This document shows, piece by piece, positions 51,958 through 61,259 of a stretch of 64,000 bases of DNA. Location: NCBI RefSeq assembly GCF_900155545.1, contig NZ_LT732525.1, positions 443,424 to 507,423 of the forward strand. Reading direction: 5' to 3'. A program made the position numbers and the translations under genes. The notes under the pieces were generated by a model. The model was not told where the DNA came from. It worked only from the letters and a program-made list of their open reading frames with translations, and made no database searches. Positions within the stretch are counted from its first letter, which is position 1. Each line of letters opens with the position of its first letter. Origin of the DNA: Clostridium sp. Marseille-P2415. GTDB lineage: Bacteria > Bacillota > Clostridia > Lachnospirales > Lachnospiraceae.

Positions 51958-53085
51958 TCACCACATGTCCAAAGCATGCCTGTTGATTTTAAGAATGGCT
52001 TCAATAAAGTAAAAGTCTCCATAAATGATCGGGTATTCATGAACCGGTTCTTTATAAGAAGCGGAACACTTTTCAAGAAAATGATCCATATCCGGCTCCC
52101 ACCTGCACCTTTTTTCTGCCAGGGTCTTTAGCAGCCGGACTGCCGCAGCTTCATATCTGTCCTTCTCCTCCCCTTTTACAAAAACGGCCAGTTCCAGCAA
52201 ACCGGAGGCTGCCACGGCTGCTGCCGATGAGTCCTCCCAGGTACAGGTTTCCGGCTGGCAGAAGTCAATGGGGATCAGACCGATTTCCGGTATGTGGTCA
52301 AGATAATATTCTGCGATCCGGCATGCCGTATCCAGATATTCCTGCTTTTTCGTATGCTTATAGCTGAGAGTAAAGCCATAAATTCCCCAGCCCTGCCCTC
52401 TGGTCCAGGCAGATCCTTCCACATATCCCTGGCCTTTATGGCTTTTCACAAGCCGGCCGGTTTCCGGATCAAACTCTATGATATGGGCAACGGAACCCTC
52501 CGGCCGGACAAAGCTTTTCATGGCAGTGTCCGCATGATGTACCGCTATCTGATAAAATCTCGGATCCTTTGTATGTTTAAAAGCCCGGTAAAGAAGGGGC
52601 AGGTTCATCATACAGTCAATGATGGCATAACCTCTGTGATCCTCGCTGCCTCTGTCGTTCCAGGCCCGGATAAAGCCCCCGGCCGGATTGTATCTGCCCG
52701 CCAGATTGGAAGCGGCCAGCAATGCCCGGTTGAGTGCCCCGGCAGATCCGGTGACCTCATAATCTGCAACCGCAGTGGGAAGCCACTTAAATCCATTGTC
52801 ATGGTCCATATCATCATAGACCAGAAAATTGGCATCCAGCTTTTCTTCAATCCCGACCGCGTTTTGCAGCCCAATCTGATTCCCTGTTCTGTCATACAAA
52901 AACCACATGATCCCGGCAAAAAATCCATTGGTCCACCAACCGATCTTCTCCCCTGAACAGTCATCAAAAATGCCATTCACCGCCGTATAGGGGATTTTAT
53001 GCTGATTGCGTTCCGCCACTTTTTCAAGTTTTGATAGGATCCGGGCTTCTGACTGCGCCGCCCAATCCTGATATTCTGCTTTCAT
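51958..53085 (-). CDS. GH88 unsaturated glucuronyl hydrolase
   Basis: Intracellular alpha/alpha-barrel hydrolase of 375 residues in family GH88. The paired catalytic Asp positions are visible in DDMDHDNGF (about residue 95) and IIDCMMNLPL (about 157). GSAWTRGQGWGIYGF, DSSAAAVAASGLLELA and IYGDFYFIEA are family landmarks. GH88 enzymes hydrate unsaturated uronic residues left by polysaccharide lyases. No lyase is in the window and the protein has no signal peptide, so it acts on imported lyase products. Last gene of the YesMN-linked operon. Confidence 0.88.
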   Translation of the reverse strand: MKAEYQDWAAQSEARILSKLEKVAERNQHKIPYTAVNGIFDDCSGEKIGWWTNGFFAGIMWFLYDRTGNQIGLQNAVGIEEKLDANFLVYDDMDHDNGFKWLPTAVADYEVTGSAGALNRALLAASNLAGRYNPAGGFIRAWNDRGSEDHRGYAIIDCMMNLPLLYRAFKHTKDPRFYQIAVHHADTAMKSFVRPEGSVAHIIEFDPETGRLVKSHKGQGYVEGSAWTRGQGWGIYGFTLSYKHTKKQEYLDTACRIAEYYLDHIPEIGLIPIDFCQPETCTWEDSSAAAVAASGLLELAVFVKGEEKDRYEAAAVRLLKTLAEKRCRWEPDMDHFLEKCSASYKEPVHEYPIIYGDFYFIEAILKINRHALDMW

Positions 53086-53103
53086 CCCGATTCCTCCTGA
53101 TAT

Positions 53104-54951
53104 TTATAATTGCACATTGATTTTTTTCCCATTACAGTTTACCATTACCATGCCATCTTCCACTGATACCTCCGGCCTTTGCAGGTAAAGACCCTCAGCC
53201 TCTTTTGAGATATCTCCAAACACACAGTTGATAAGCAGATGGGTCCCTTTCTCCAGATGATGCTTTACAAGAGGCATCACGGTAAGGGGGTAGAGTATGT
53301 TGGTATTCGGAAAGCATTGGAGAACCTCTGCTTCGCCGCCGGTTAAGCTTATGATACCGGAAATCCCCCAGGGGAATCTGGCTGCTGCGGACTGTCCGGT
53401 CTTTTCGATCTGGCTGTCCCTGTATTTGATACCGGAGCTGTTTTCCGCCGGAATGCTGAATCCTCCGTCAGAAACGTCGATGTCCCCTTCGCATGCAATC
53501 CGGTGAATCCTCACATGCCAGGGAGAACAGGGGACGATTATGCTCTCCGCCTTTACGCCGCTTATTGGTTCATATACAGCTTTTAAATAATCGTCCTCCA
53601 CCGCAAAGGCTTTGCATCCATGCATCATGGTATAACGGTTTTCTCCTCCATGAGAAAAGGCGATGGTATTGTCAAATGCCCCGTCATTTAGTTCTTGCCC
53701 CCTGGAAATGCTGAACCCGAACCGGTTGGAATAAACAAATTTTTCATACTTTTCCGATACATGTCCATGGTTTCCGGGACAATGCTGTCCTGCGGTATAA
53801 GCCATGATGCAGCCGTGTTCATCATGGGTAATAATCATATGAGGCTGCAGAAGTTTTTTCTGCTTTTGATAAGGAAATGCTTTCCTTTCCGCCTTCCAGA
53901 AATCATGATCTGCCGGAAGCGCCAGGATTAAAAATGCCTTTAAGGCCCAGTAAGGGGAACCTCCGCCGTTGTAATGCTCGCTCATGATCAGATTGGGGTA
54001 GGAATAACCGACCGTCATGATTCCGCCGTGATCGAGGATCGGTTTTTGAAACCACTCTTCCATGTGGCTTACAACTATATTTTTTATCACACCATAATCA
54101 ATACCGGAAGCTCCCGAAAAGGCATACGCCCCCCAGAAGCTGCAATGAGCAAACCGGTATGTCAGGCTTCTTCCAAATGGAATGCTGCTGCCGTCATTGG
54201 CAAAAAAGTACAGATAATCCCGGGCAAATGCTTCCCCCCGGCTTTTTAAGGTTTCTGACCATTCCGGATCCATTTCCTTCATAAAAGCTGCATAAATCTG
54301 ACCGTAAAAATGGAAAGCAAAGGCAATGTAGTAATCCATTTTATCCCTGCCGCCATCCACATACCAGCCGCCGGAAAGACAGGAATCCTCCACCAGCTTT
54401 TTATCCTCCCTGACTTTTTCCATGGAATAAGGCAGGTTTAAAAGCTGAAAGGCCATATTGGTAAGTATCCGGAAAAACCGCCAGTTATTCCGGGGCATTT
54501 CACAGCCATTCATCTGGTTTAGCCACCGGTACACATTGGACTTCACTGCCGGCTCCAGCCCATGCCACATGTCCTGATTTAAGGTGAACATTACGACTAT
54601 GGCTGCCGCTTCCACAATCCTCTGGTCATGGTCCGCCATATCCCCCCAGTATTCTATATTCTCCGGGTCCGTACCGGAGGTAAGCCCTTTTAAAACCAGA
54701 GACCTCCACTCCTCCGCCTCTATTCTTATTCCCTCATCTTCATAAGAAGAAAGCTGGGAAAACAGCGGTCCCAGCCCCCAGAGCACTCTTGCAAAGCCTT
54801 CCATGGCAGCAACCCTGCTGCCATAGTGTACTCCTGTGTTTCCTATATTTAAAAAAGCACGGCCGGAACTGTAGTACTCTTTTAACGGCCGGATCAGCCT
54901 AATAAGGCTTCGTGCCGTATCTTCTCTTGATTCAAATTTATATGCATCCAT
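53104..54951 (-). CDS. DUF2264 protein, GH154-like
   Basis: Cytoplasmic protein of 615 residues with an alpha/alpha-barrel of DUF2264 type. The start DTARSLIRLIRPLKEYYSSGRAFLNIGNTGVHYG and the motifs AAAIVVMFTL, GGWYVDGGRDKMDYYIAFAFHFYG and RFAHCSFWGAYAFSG are characteristic. To my recollection DUF2264 is now CAZy family GH154, reported to contain beta-glucuronidases; treat this as moderate confidence. ATG 54951 behind AAGGGATAGAG is preferred over 55068, which lies inside the permease gene. With GH88 downstream it probably processes uronic-acid oligosaccharides. Confidence 0.75.
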   Translation of the reverse strand: MDAYKFESREDTARSLIRLIRPLKEYYSSGRAFLNIGNTGVHYGSRVAAMEGFARVLWGLGPLFSQLSSYEDEGIRIEAEEWRSLVLKGLTSGTDPENIEYWGDMADHDQRIVEAAAIVVMFTLNQDMWHGLEPAVKSNVYRWLNQMNGCEMPRNNWRFFRILTNMAFQLLNLPYSMEKVREDKKLVEDSCLSGGWYVDGGRDKMDYYIAFAFHFYGQIYAAFMKEMDPEWSETLKSRGEAFARDYLYFFANDGSSIPFGRSLTYRFAHCSFWGAYAFSGASGIDYGVIKNIVVSHMEEWFQKPILDHGGIMTVGYSYPNLIMSEHYNGGGSPYWALKAFLILALPADHDFWKAERKAFPYQKQKKLLQPHMIITHDEHGCIMAYTAGQHCPGNHGHVSEKYEKFVYSNRFGFSISRGQELNDGAFDNTIAFSHGGENRYTMMHGCKAFAVEDDYLKAVYEPISGVKAESIIVPCSPWHVRIHRIACEGDIDVSDGGFSIPAENSSGIKYRDSQIEKTGQSAAARFPWGISGIISLTGGEAEVLQCFPNTNILYPLTVMPLVKHHLEKGTHLLINCVFGDISKEAEGLYLQRPEVSVEDGMVMVNCNGKKINVQL

Positions 54952-54953
54952 CT

Positions 54954-55796
54954 CTATCCCTTGATTCCTCCTGACGTAATTCCTTCTACAAAATACTTCT
55001 GTGCAAAGAAATACAGCAGTATGGGCGGGATCATGGATACAAAGGACATGGCCAGCACCTGATTCCACGGTGTGGAAGCTCCCTGACCGTCAATGGACAT
55101 CTTTAAGGCAAGGGATAAGGTATAGTTTTTTACGCTGCTGATATATACCAGATTATTGAAGTAATCGTTCCATCTCCATAGAGTCTGGAATATGACGACT
55201 GAAAAGATGGCCGGCTTCATCAGCGGAAACAGGACCTTTATAAAAACCATAAACGGGTTGCAGCCATCAATATACGCCGATTCATCCAGCTCTCTCGGGA
55301 TCCCCCGCAGAAACTGGATCTGCATGAAAATGAAAAACGGATAGCAGGCAAGCAGTGCCGGCATCCAGAACGGCATATAGGTATCGACCCAGCCGAATTT
55401 GTTAAATGCAACATATCTTGGTATGATGACAACCGAATCCGGAAGCATCAGAGTCGAGATCATAAGCAGAAAGAACAGCTTTTTTCCCGGAAAACGGAAT
55501 CTGGCAAAACCGTAAGCCACAATGCCGGTAGAAAGGACCGTAAGGACCACGGTAGGCACTACCAGCTTAAAGGTATTGAGATAAAAGCTGGTATAGGTAA
55601 ACTGGCCGCTTCCGCGCCACCCCTTCTGAAACGGCTTTATGGAAAAATGCTCCGGAAGCAGCGTCATTTTACCGAACAGCTCCCGGTTTTCTTTAAATGT
55701 TGCAAAAAACAGCCAGACCAGGGGATATATCATGAATATTCCAATTAAGACCAGGATCACGTATGCGATTAAATTTCTGCGGTTTTTCGTTTTCAT
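54954..55796 (-). CDS. Sugar ABC transporter permease (MalG side)
   Basis: Permease of 280 residues, six helices, EAA loop LDESAYIDGCNPFMVFIKVLFPLMK near residue 185. Its last base pair region abuts the DUF2264 start, and its start overlaps the partner permease stop at base 55796. CUT1 importer component in the YesMN-linked operon. Confidence 0.9.
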   Translation of the reverse strand: MKTKNRRNLIAYVILVLIGIFMIYPLVWLFFATFKENRELFGKMTLLPEHFSIKPFQKGWRGSGQFTYTSFYLNTFKLVVPTVVLTVLSTGIVAYGFARFRFPGKKLFFLLMISTLMLPDSVVIIPRYVAFNKFGWVDTYMPFWMPALLACYPFFIFMQIQFLRGIPRELDESAYIDGCNPFMVFIKVLFPLMKPAIFSVVIFQTLWRWNDYFNNLVYISSVKNYTLSLALKMSIDGQGASTPWNQVLAMSFVSMIPPILLYFFAQKYFVEGITSGGIKG

Positions 55797-56728
55797 CAGT
55801 CCATTCCTCCATCGTTATAGAATACCCATGCGTCCGAAGATTTGAATACTGCCATGGTAACGGCCAGAATGGTCAGAAACAGGATCCATGAGGAGGCTGA
55901 GGCATACCCCATCTTCAAGTTCTGAAACGCATCCTCGTAGATCTTCACTCCCAGGAGATAGGTTCCGTGGTTTGGACCGCCGTTGGTAATAATAAATGCC
56001 GAGGTAAATTCCTGCAGGGCATGGATGATCTGCATCATCAGATTAAAGAATACGATAGGGGTGATCATGGGCAGGGTGATGTTCCAGAACTGCCTCCATT
56101 TTGTAGCCCCATCTACGGAAGCTGCCTCATAGAGCTCTGTGGGAACGTTTTTTAAACCTGCCAGAAATAATACCATGGAAGAACCAAACTGCCATACCAC
56201 CAGAAGGCTGATGGAAACCAGTGCGATATCAGGATTTCCAAGCCAGTCCACGGAAGGGATTCCGATGAATGCCAGAGCTTTGTTGACCATACCGTCCTTC
56301 ATGAACATGAACTTCCACAGAATGGATATGGCTACGCTGCCTCCCATAATGGAAGGAAGGTAATACACGGTCCGGAACAGATTGATTCCCTTCATCTTCA
56401 TATTCAGTACCATGGCAATGGCTAACGCCATCACTAGCTTCATGGGAACCGACATGAGGGAATATTTTACGGTAATGAAAAAGGACTTCCAGAAATATTT
56501 ATCTCTGGTAAATAAGTCTGTATAATTTTTTAATCCGACCCACTTTCCTGCCTTTAAAATCGAGAAATCCGTAAAGGAATAATACAGGGACATCAAAAGG
56601 GGATAGGCCTGAAGGAATGCGAATCCGATCACCCACGGGGCAATGAAAATAAGCCCCCATTTCCAGTTTTTCGGATATTTCCGCACGCTGCATGCTGCAT
56701 TCGCTTTCTTTGAATATGAGTTTCTCAT
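55796..56728 (-). CDS. Sugar ABC transporter permease (MalF side)
   Basis: Permease of 310 residues with six helices and EAA loop YEAASVDGATKWRQFWNITLPMI near residue 210. A polar N-terminal tail of about 25 residues precedes the first helix. It follows the binding-protein gene after about 95 bases. Confidence 0.9.
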   Translation of the reverse strand: MRNSYSKKANAACSVRKYPKNWKWGLIFIAPWVIGFAFLQAYPLLMSLYYSFTDFSILKAGKWVGLKNYTDLFTRDKYFWKSFFITVKYSLMSVPMKLVMALAIAMVLNMKMKGINLFRTVYYLPSIMGGSVAISILWKFMFMKDGMVNKALAFIGIPSVDWLGNPDIALVSISLLVVWQFGSSMVLFLAGLKNVPTELYEAASVDGATKWRQFWNITLPMITPIVFFNLMMQIIHALQEFTSAFIITNGGPNHGTYLLGVKIYEDAFQNLKMGYASASSWILFLTILAVTMAVFKSSDAWVFYNDGGMD

Positions 56729-56822
56729 GAATTTCCTCCATCAAAAAAGGGATACCGGCCGTCACTCCGCAAAGCTCCGGCAGAATCCAGTATCCCCTGA
56801 TTCAATTACTGCTTACGGCCAG

Positions 56823-58211
56823 TTACTTCTCTGACTTCAGTGACGAAAGCACTTCCTTGTACTGGTCTACAATTTCCTTGGCACCCTCTTCCGGCGTGAT
56901 ATCTCCGTAAATGACTTCCTGGATCACATCTTTTCTGATGGTTTCCAGTTCTGTATTGCCGCTTATGGTATTGATCGTATAGGAATCAGGCTGGGCCAAT
57001 GCGACAGCTCTTTTCTGTGTCTGATTTAATAAGCCCTTTTCTTCCAATGTCTTTTCTGCAATATCCGTCGGGCAATAGCCTCTTTCGGTCCGAAGAATCT
57101 CGATGGCCTCCGGATCATTTTGAATGAAATCAAGGAATTTTGCGGCTTCTTCCTTGTTTTTGGAATTATCATTGATGCAGAATCCCATATTGCTGGAGAA
57201 ATCCACGCCGCTGGATACCGCATTTTCCATTACCGGGATCTTCATAACATCGATCTTACTTGAGGTGGATGCTTCGTACTTGGGACAGGATCCCGTATTG
57301 TCAAGCAGCATTCCGATCTTTCCGTTGACCCACTTATTATTCTGATCCATCTGGCCTACAAAAACTGCGGCTTCTCCAAAGGGCTCCAGCGTATTGGACT
57401 CATATAAATCCAGGATGTTCTGAAGAGAGGAGGCCATCTGCTGCTCTGTGAAATTCAGTTCATACGTTTCCTGATTTACCAGGCTGTCTCCGGTCTGCTG
57501 GGCAATGTATCCGAGTGCGATCAACCGGTTCAATACGTCAATATCCGCTGTCATTAAATAGGCTTCCGGGTCCTGTTCATGTACCTTCCTGCCAAGCTCC
57601 TTTAATTCATCCCAGGTATACTGCTTTGCCATATCGACTCCGAATCTGGAGGCGAAATCCGTATTAACATACAGAACCTGTCCGCCGACCGTACACGGGA
57701 ACATCACCGGCTCCCCGTTGTACATTCCTGATTTCTCGATGGTATTCTTTTTCAAGGTCGTTAAATCCACCGGAAGCTTGGATAAATCAGCGATGTAATG
57801 CTTTGCCTCCTGGACATCTGCGATCCAGTCCCTGGAAAACTGGAAAATATCCGGAGCCGTTCCGCTGGATAAGGTCGTCATCATTTTCTCATAATATCCG
57901 TCGTACCCCTGATATTCCCCTTCTATTTTTACATTGGGATGTTTTTCTTCATACAGCCCGATGGCCTTTAATGTGGCCTCGTGTCTGGAATCTCCTCCCC
58001 ACCATGCAAATCTTAAAGTAACCGGTTCCCCGCTTTCAGCCGAATCTTTCCCCGTTGTGCTCTCTCCGGCTGCGTCCTCCGACTGAACGGAACTGCCGCC
58101 CCCGGTACCTTTCCCATCCCCTGTGCCTGCGGATGAGCCGCAGGCTGCCAGGGAAACCGTAACGGCTGCGGCTGTAACCAGCGATAAAACCCCTCTCCAC
58201 TGCTTTTTCAT
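56823..58211 (-). CDS. Sugar-binding lipoprotein (family 1)
   Basis: Solute-binding lipoprotein of 462 residues. Signal peptide MKKQWRGVLSLVTAAAVTVS with lipobox LAAC. A long Gly/Ser/Glu linker precedes the mature family-1 domain (VTLRFAWWGGDSRHEATLKAI). It leads the importer-DUF2264-GH88 operon and is divergent from the YesN regulator. Likely ligand: uronic-acid-containing oligosaccharides, inferred from the enzymes downstream. Confidence 0.9.
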   Translation of the reverse strand: MKKQWRGVLSLVTAAAVTVSLAACGSSAGTGDGKGTGGGSSVQSEDAAGESTTGKDSAESGEPVTLRFAWWGGDSRHEATLKAIGLYEEKHPNVKIEGEYQGYDGYYEKMMTTLSSGTAPDIFQFSRDWIADVQEAKHYIADLSKLPVDLTTLKKNTIEKSGMYNGEPVMFPCTVGGQVLYVNTDFASRFGVDMAKQYTWDELKELGRKVHEQDPEAYLMTADIDVLNRLIALGYIAQQTGDSLVNQETYELNFTEQQMASSLQNILDLYESNTLEPFGEAAVFVGQMDQNNKWVNGKIGMLLDNTGSCPKYEASTSSKIDVMKIPVMENAVSSGVDFSSNMGFCINDNSKNKEEAAKFLDFIQNDPEAIEILRTERGYCPTDIAEKTLEEKGLLNQTQKRAVALAQPDSYTINTISGNTELETIRKDVIQEVIYGDITPEEGAKEIVDQYKEVLSSLKSEK

Positions 58212-58326
58212 GATAAATCCTCCTCGTTTCTGAAATATTTATATCCTGTATTTGTTCCTGCTTTATCTTACCATAGATTTTTTTATTTGGTACTACTCTG
58301 CCATTGGCTGTGGATATCCTGAAATT

Positions 58327-58405
58327 CTATCATTATTTTACGGAGCTATCATTATTTTATAGATTCCGGGGCTGCCTTGCATTCGATTTTCTTCTTTGTT
58401 ATACT
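58327..58405 (+). promoter_or_regulatory. yesN-type promoter with 14-bp direct repeat
   Basis: TTGCAT (58377-58382) and TATACT (58400-58405) have a 17-bp spacer. Upstream, CTATCATTATTTTA occurs twice without mismatch (58327-58340, 58346-58359), start-to-start 19 bp. Tandem copies on one helix face are typical for AraC-type regulators. Confidence 0.6.
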
Positions 58406-58455
58406 AAATAATCAGAAACTATGATTTTATGGGTGCAGGAATGCAGGGGGACTTT

Positions 58456-59193
58456 ATGTATAAATTATTGGTAGTAGATGATGAGGTCAGTTCCAGGAAT
58501 ACACTGGCTACATGCTTTCCCTGGGCTGAACTGGGATTTGAAATATGCGGGCAGGCCGGAAACGGAAAAGAGGCATTGGATATGATGAAAGACCAGGTGG
58601 TCCATGTGGTATTTACGGATATCAGCATGCCGGTCATGGATGGGATCGGACTTGCAAAATCCATATCTGCCTTAAAGGGGGCCAGGCCACTAGTCGTATT
58701 CTTAAGCGCACACGATGATTTTAAATATGCACAGGATGCCATTAAATACGGGGTCCGCTATTATGCCCTGAAACCCTCCAGCTTCGGAGAATTAAAGGAA
58801 ATCTTTGGAATGATCCGGGAAGAGCTGGACCGGAAATATCAGGTGGATTTAAGATCCCAGTCAAACGATAACGGGAATGAAACCATAAAAAAGGTGTTGG
58901 AATACTGTGCGAAAAATTACAGGGAAGGGTCACTGGCGGATTTATCCGAATCCCTTTACCTAAATCCTTCTTATTTAAGCCAGCTGATCAAGCAAAGGAC
59001 AAATATGACATTTTCCGACCATATGCTTGAAATGCGCATGAAACAGGCTGCTGTTTTTTTACAGGATCCGGATGTGAAGATTTACAACATCAGCAGCATG
59101 GCAGGATACATTAACTCCAATAATTTCACCCGGGCGTTCCGGGCTTATTATGGCATGACTCCTACGGATTACCGGGCAAAGATGGGGAAATGA
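58456..59193 (+). CDS. YesN-type response regulator with AraC output domain
   Basis: Response regulator of 245 residues. The receiver has LLVVDDE, the phospho-acceptor Asp in VFTDISMPVMDG and Lys in ALKPSSF. The AraC double helix-turn-helix occupies about the last 100 residues (LNPSYLSQLIKQRT, INSNNFTRAFRAYYGMTPTDYR). At this length it is a short YesN form. ATG 58456 is preferred over 58429 because the receiver then starts at MYKLLVVDDE, behind GGGGGAC. It forms an operon with the YesM kinase and probably activates the divergent importer operon. Confidence 0.88.
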   Translation: MYKLLVVDDEVSSRNTLATCFPWAELGFEICGQAGNGKEALDMMKDQVVHVVFTDISMPVMDGIGLAKSISALKGARPLVVFLSAHDDFKYAQDAIKYGVRYYALKPSSFGELKEIFGMIREELDRKYQVDLRSQSNDNGNETIKKVLEYCAKNYREGSLADLSESLYLNPSYLSQLIKQRTNMTFSDHMLEMRMKQAAVFLQDPDVKIYNISSMAGYINSNNFTRAFRAYYGMTPTDYRAKMGK

Positions 59194-59194
59194 G

Positions 59195-61024
59195 ATGACT
59201 ATGATCAGACTGAGGAAAACATTTAAAAAGCAACGGTCCGTACGGTACAAATTCTTTCGCAAAAGCCTTTTGACCAACTGTCTTCTGCTGCTGATCCCGA
59301 TCATGATGATCGGTCCGTACAGCGTTGTCCAATCTTCCCGGGACAATACGGCTGCCATAGAAAAGAGTACGTACCAGACCTTACATCAGCTGGAAAAGAC
59401 CATGGACCTGCTGTATTCCCACATTGATAACGCCAATATCTTTTTTTCCTCCAATCCAAGAGTGACCATTCAGTTAAAAAAGGCATTTAATGAAAAATCT
59501 TTGTCCTTGGATTCCCTGAAAAATATCGAGAATCTGTCCCTTTATTTTCAGAATCTGATTTTTACGGACCCATATATCGAAAACATCTATGTTTATTATG
59601 ACAATGCAAATGAGCGGATCTATCTCCCGCAGAAAGGAGCGATCCAGACCATCTCCTCTCCGGAGGAACAGGGCTTCATAGAAACCTATAAAAATTCCGG
59701 CGGCAGGGATTTCTGGATGGAGGTTCACCGGAAACAGACCACTTATTCTGCGGCCGGCCAAAACTCCCTGATGATCTACCAGCGGCTTTATACCCGTTCC
59801 GCCTCAATACCGGCAGGATTGATTGTCTTTGAATACGACTTAAATAAGCTCGATCAGTATTTCCAGACCCTCCTGCAGTATGACAGACAAACCATATACC
59901 TAATGGATTCCGGCAATAACATCATCTATACCAACAGCCATTCCGCCAATCCTGTCGGAGAACTGAACTCAATTTTCCCGGACCTGACAGCAAAGGAAGA
60001 ACAGCATCTTTTTGACATTCAGGCAAATGGTATGAGCCACAAGGCTGCATACTTAAAATCCCCGCGGATCAACGGCCTGACTTATATTACGCTTACTCCT
60101 TCCAGCGAAATCTACAAAACTACAAGAAACCTATCCGGGACCTACATGCTGCTCACTTTCTCTGCGATCCTGTTATCCTTTATCCTTGCTTTTTACAAAA
60201 CCAACCGGGAGTACCGGTATTTAAACAGCATCATAGACATTTTCAGCAATCCGGATGCCTCCAAACAGCATTTTGACCACATGCCCCAAAATGCTTCCAA
60301 CCCGTTCGAATACATCATGTTAAACATCATCCGGCTGTTTCTTGAACAGAAATATTTAAAGGTCCAGGCCTCGGAACGCGATTACAAGATGCAGATATTG
60401 AAGCTGCAGGCATTGCAGCACCAGATCAATCCCCACTTCCTCCATAACACATTGAATACCATCTACTGGGAGGCCATACGCCTGACTTCATCGGAAAATC
60501 CATGCAGCACCATGGTTTCCAGCCTTTCTTCCGTCATGCGTTATTCCTTAAGCGACCCTCAGGAGAATGTAAAAATCAAGGAAGAAATCGGTTACTTAAA
60601 AACCTATCTGGACATTATGAAGACACGCTATGCGGATAAATTCGAAATCCGCTACCGCATGGATGATTCCTGTACCATCTATCCCATTAAGAAAATGATC
60701 CTTCAGCCCATTGTGGAGAATGCGATCTATCACGGGGTCAAGGAAAAAGAGGGGAAAGGGATTATCTGCGTGGGCGTCCGCCGGCTGAGGAAATCCATCC
60801 TGTTTTATATTCTGGATGATGGCGTTGGCATTACTCCTGAAAAGTTTTTGGAATTGCAGGAGCAGCTTCGCAGGAATTCCGCTGTTTCATCTGCCCATAT
60901 CGGCCTGGCTAATACCAATCTCCGATTGACACTGGCTTATGGGGCGGCTTCCGGGCTGCATATAAAAAGCGTCAGAGGGAAATATACGCTGGTTTATTTT
61001 ATGGTTCCGCCGGCTTTTCAATAA
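59195..61024 (+). CDS. YesM-type sensor histidine kinase
   Basis: Membrane kinase of 609 residues. Two helices (about 27-48 and 310-330) flank an extracellular dCache-like sensor of about 260 residues. The cytoplasmic part has the His_kinase box LQHQINPHFLHNTLNTIYW, N-box QPIVENAIYHGV and DDGVGI/HIGLANTNLRL. It starts one base after the YesN stop. YesMN pairs sense extracellular oligosaccharides or solute-bound binding proteins. Control of the divergent importer is inferred. Confidence 0.9.
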   Translation: MTMIRLRKTFKKQRSVRYKFFRKSLLTNCLLLLIPIMMIGPYSVVQSSRDNTAAIEKSTYQTLHQLEKTMDLLYSHIDNANIFFSSNPRVTIQLKKAFNEKSLSLDSLKNIENLSLYFQNLIFTDPYIENIYVYYDNANERIYLPQKGAIQTISSPEEQGFIETYKNSGGRDFWMEVHRKQTTYSAAGQNSLMIYQRLYTRSASIPAGLIVFEYDLNKLDQYFQTLLQYDRQTIYLMDSGNNIIYTNSHSANPVGELNSIFPDLTAKEEQHLFDIQANGMSHKAAYLKSPRINGLTYITLTPSSEIYKTTRNLSGTYMLLTFSAILLSFILAFYKTNREYRYLNSIIDIFSNPDASKQHFDHMPQNASNPFEYIMLNIIRLFLEQKYLKVQASERDYKMQILKLQALQHQINPHFLHNTLNTIYWEAIRLTSSENPCSTMVSSLSSVMRYSLSDPQENVKIKEEIGYLKTYLDIMKTRYADKFEIRYRMDDSCTIYPIKKMILQPIVENAIYHGVKEKEGKGIICVGVRRLRKSILFYILDDGVGITPEKFLELQEQLRRNSAVSSAHIGLANTNLRLTLAYGAASGLHIKSVRGKYTLVYFMVPPAFQ

Positions 61025-61259
61025 AGTGGATTCCGGTTCAGGGTGGGGTGCTGCATGCATGATCCTAAGATTATTGAATATAAAGATATAAAGACCAAGC
61101 TGCTTCTGATTATTTAATTAATCTATCAATAATAGGATTTCTAAGGTATAATAATTTTAACATGAAAGACAGCTTACTTTGTATTCCCCAACTGGTAGAC
61201 GATTACCAAAAGCATTCAATTCATAGATGGGGTAAATCAAATGGAAAGGAGTAGAAATT

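Noticed and set aside
61162-61254. 30-codon frame just before the esterase gene
   Set aside because: It begins only about ten bases after the TATAAT, so it would be almost leaderless, and its end overlaps the esterase ribosome site. Possible leader peptide, but unsupported.
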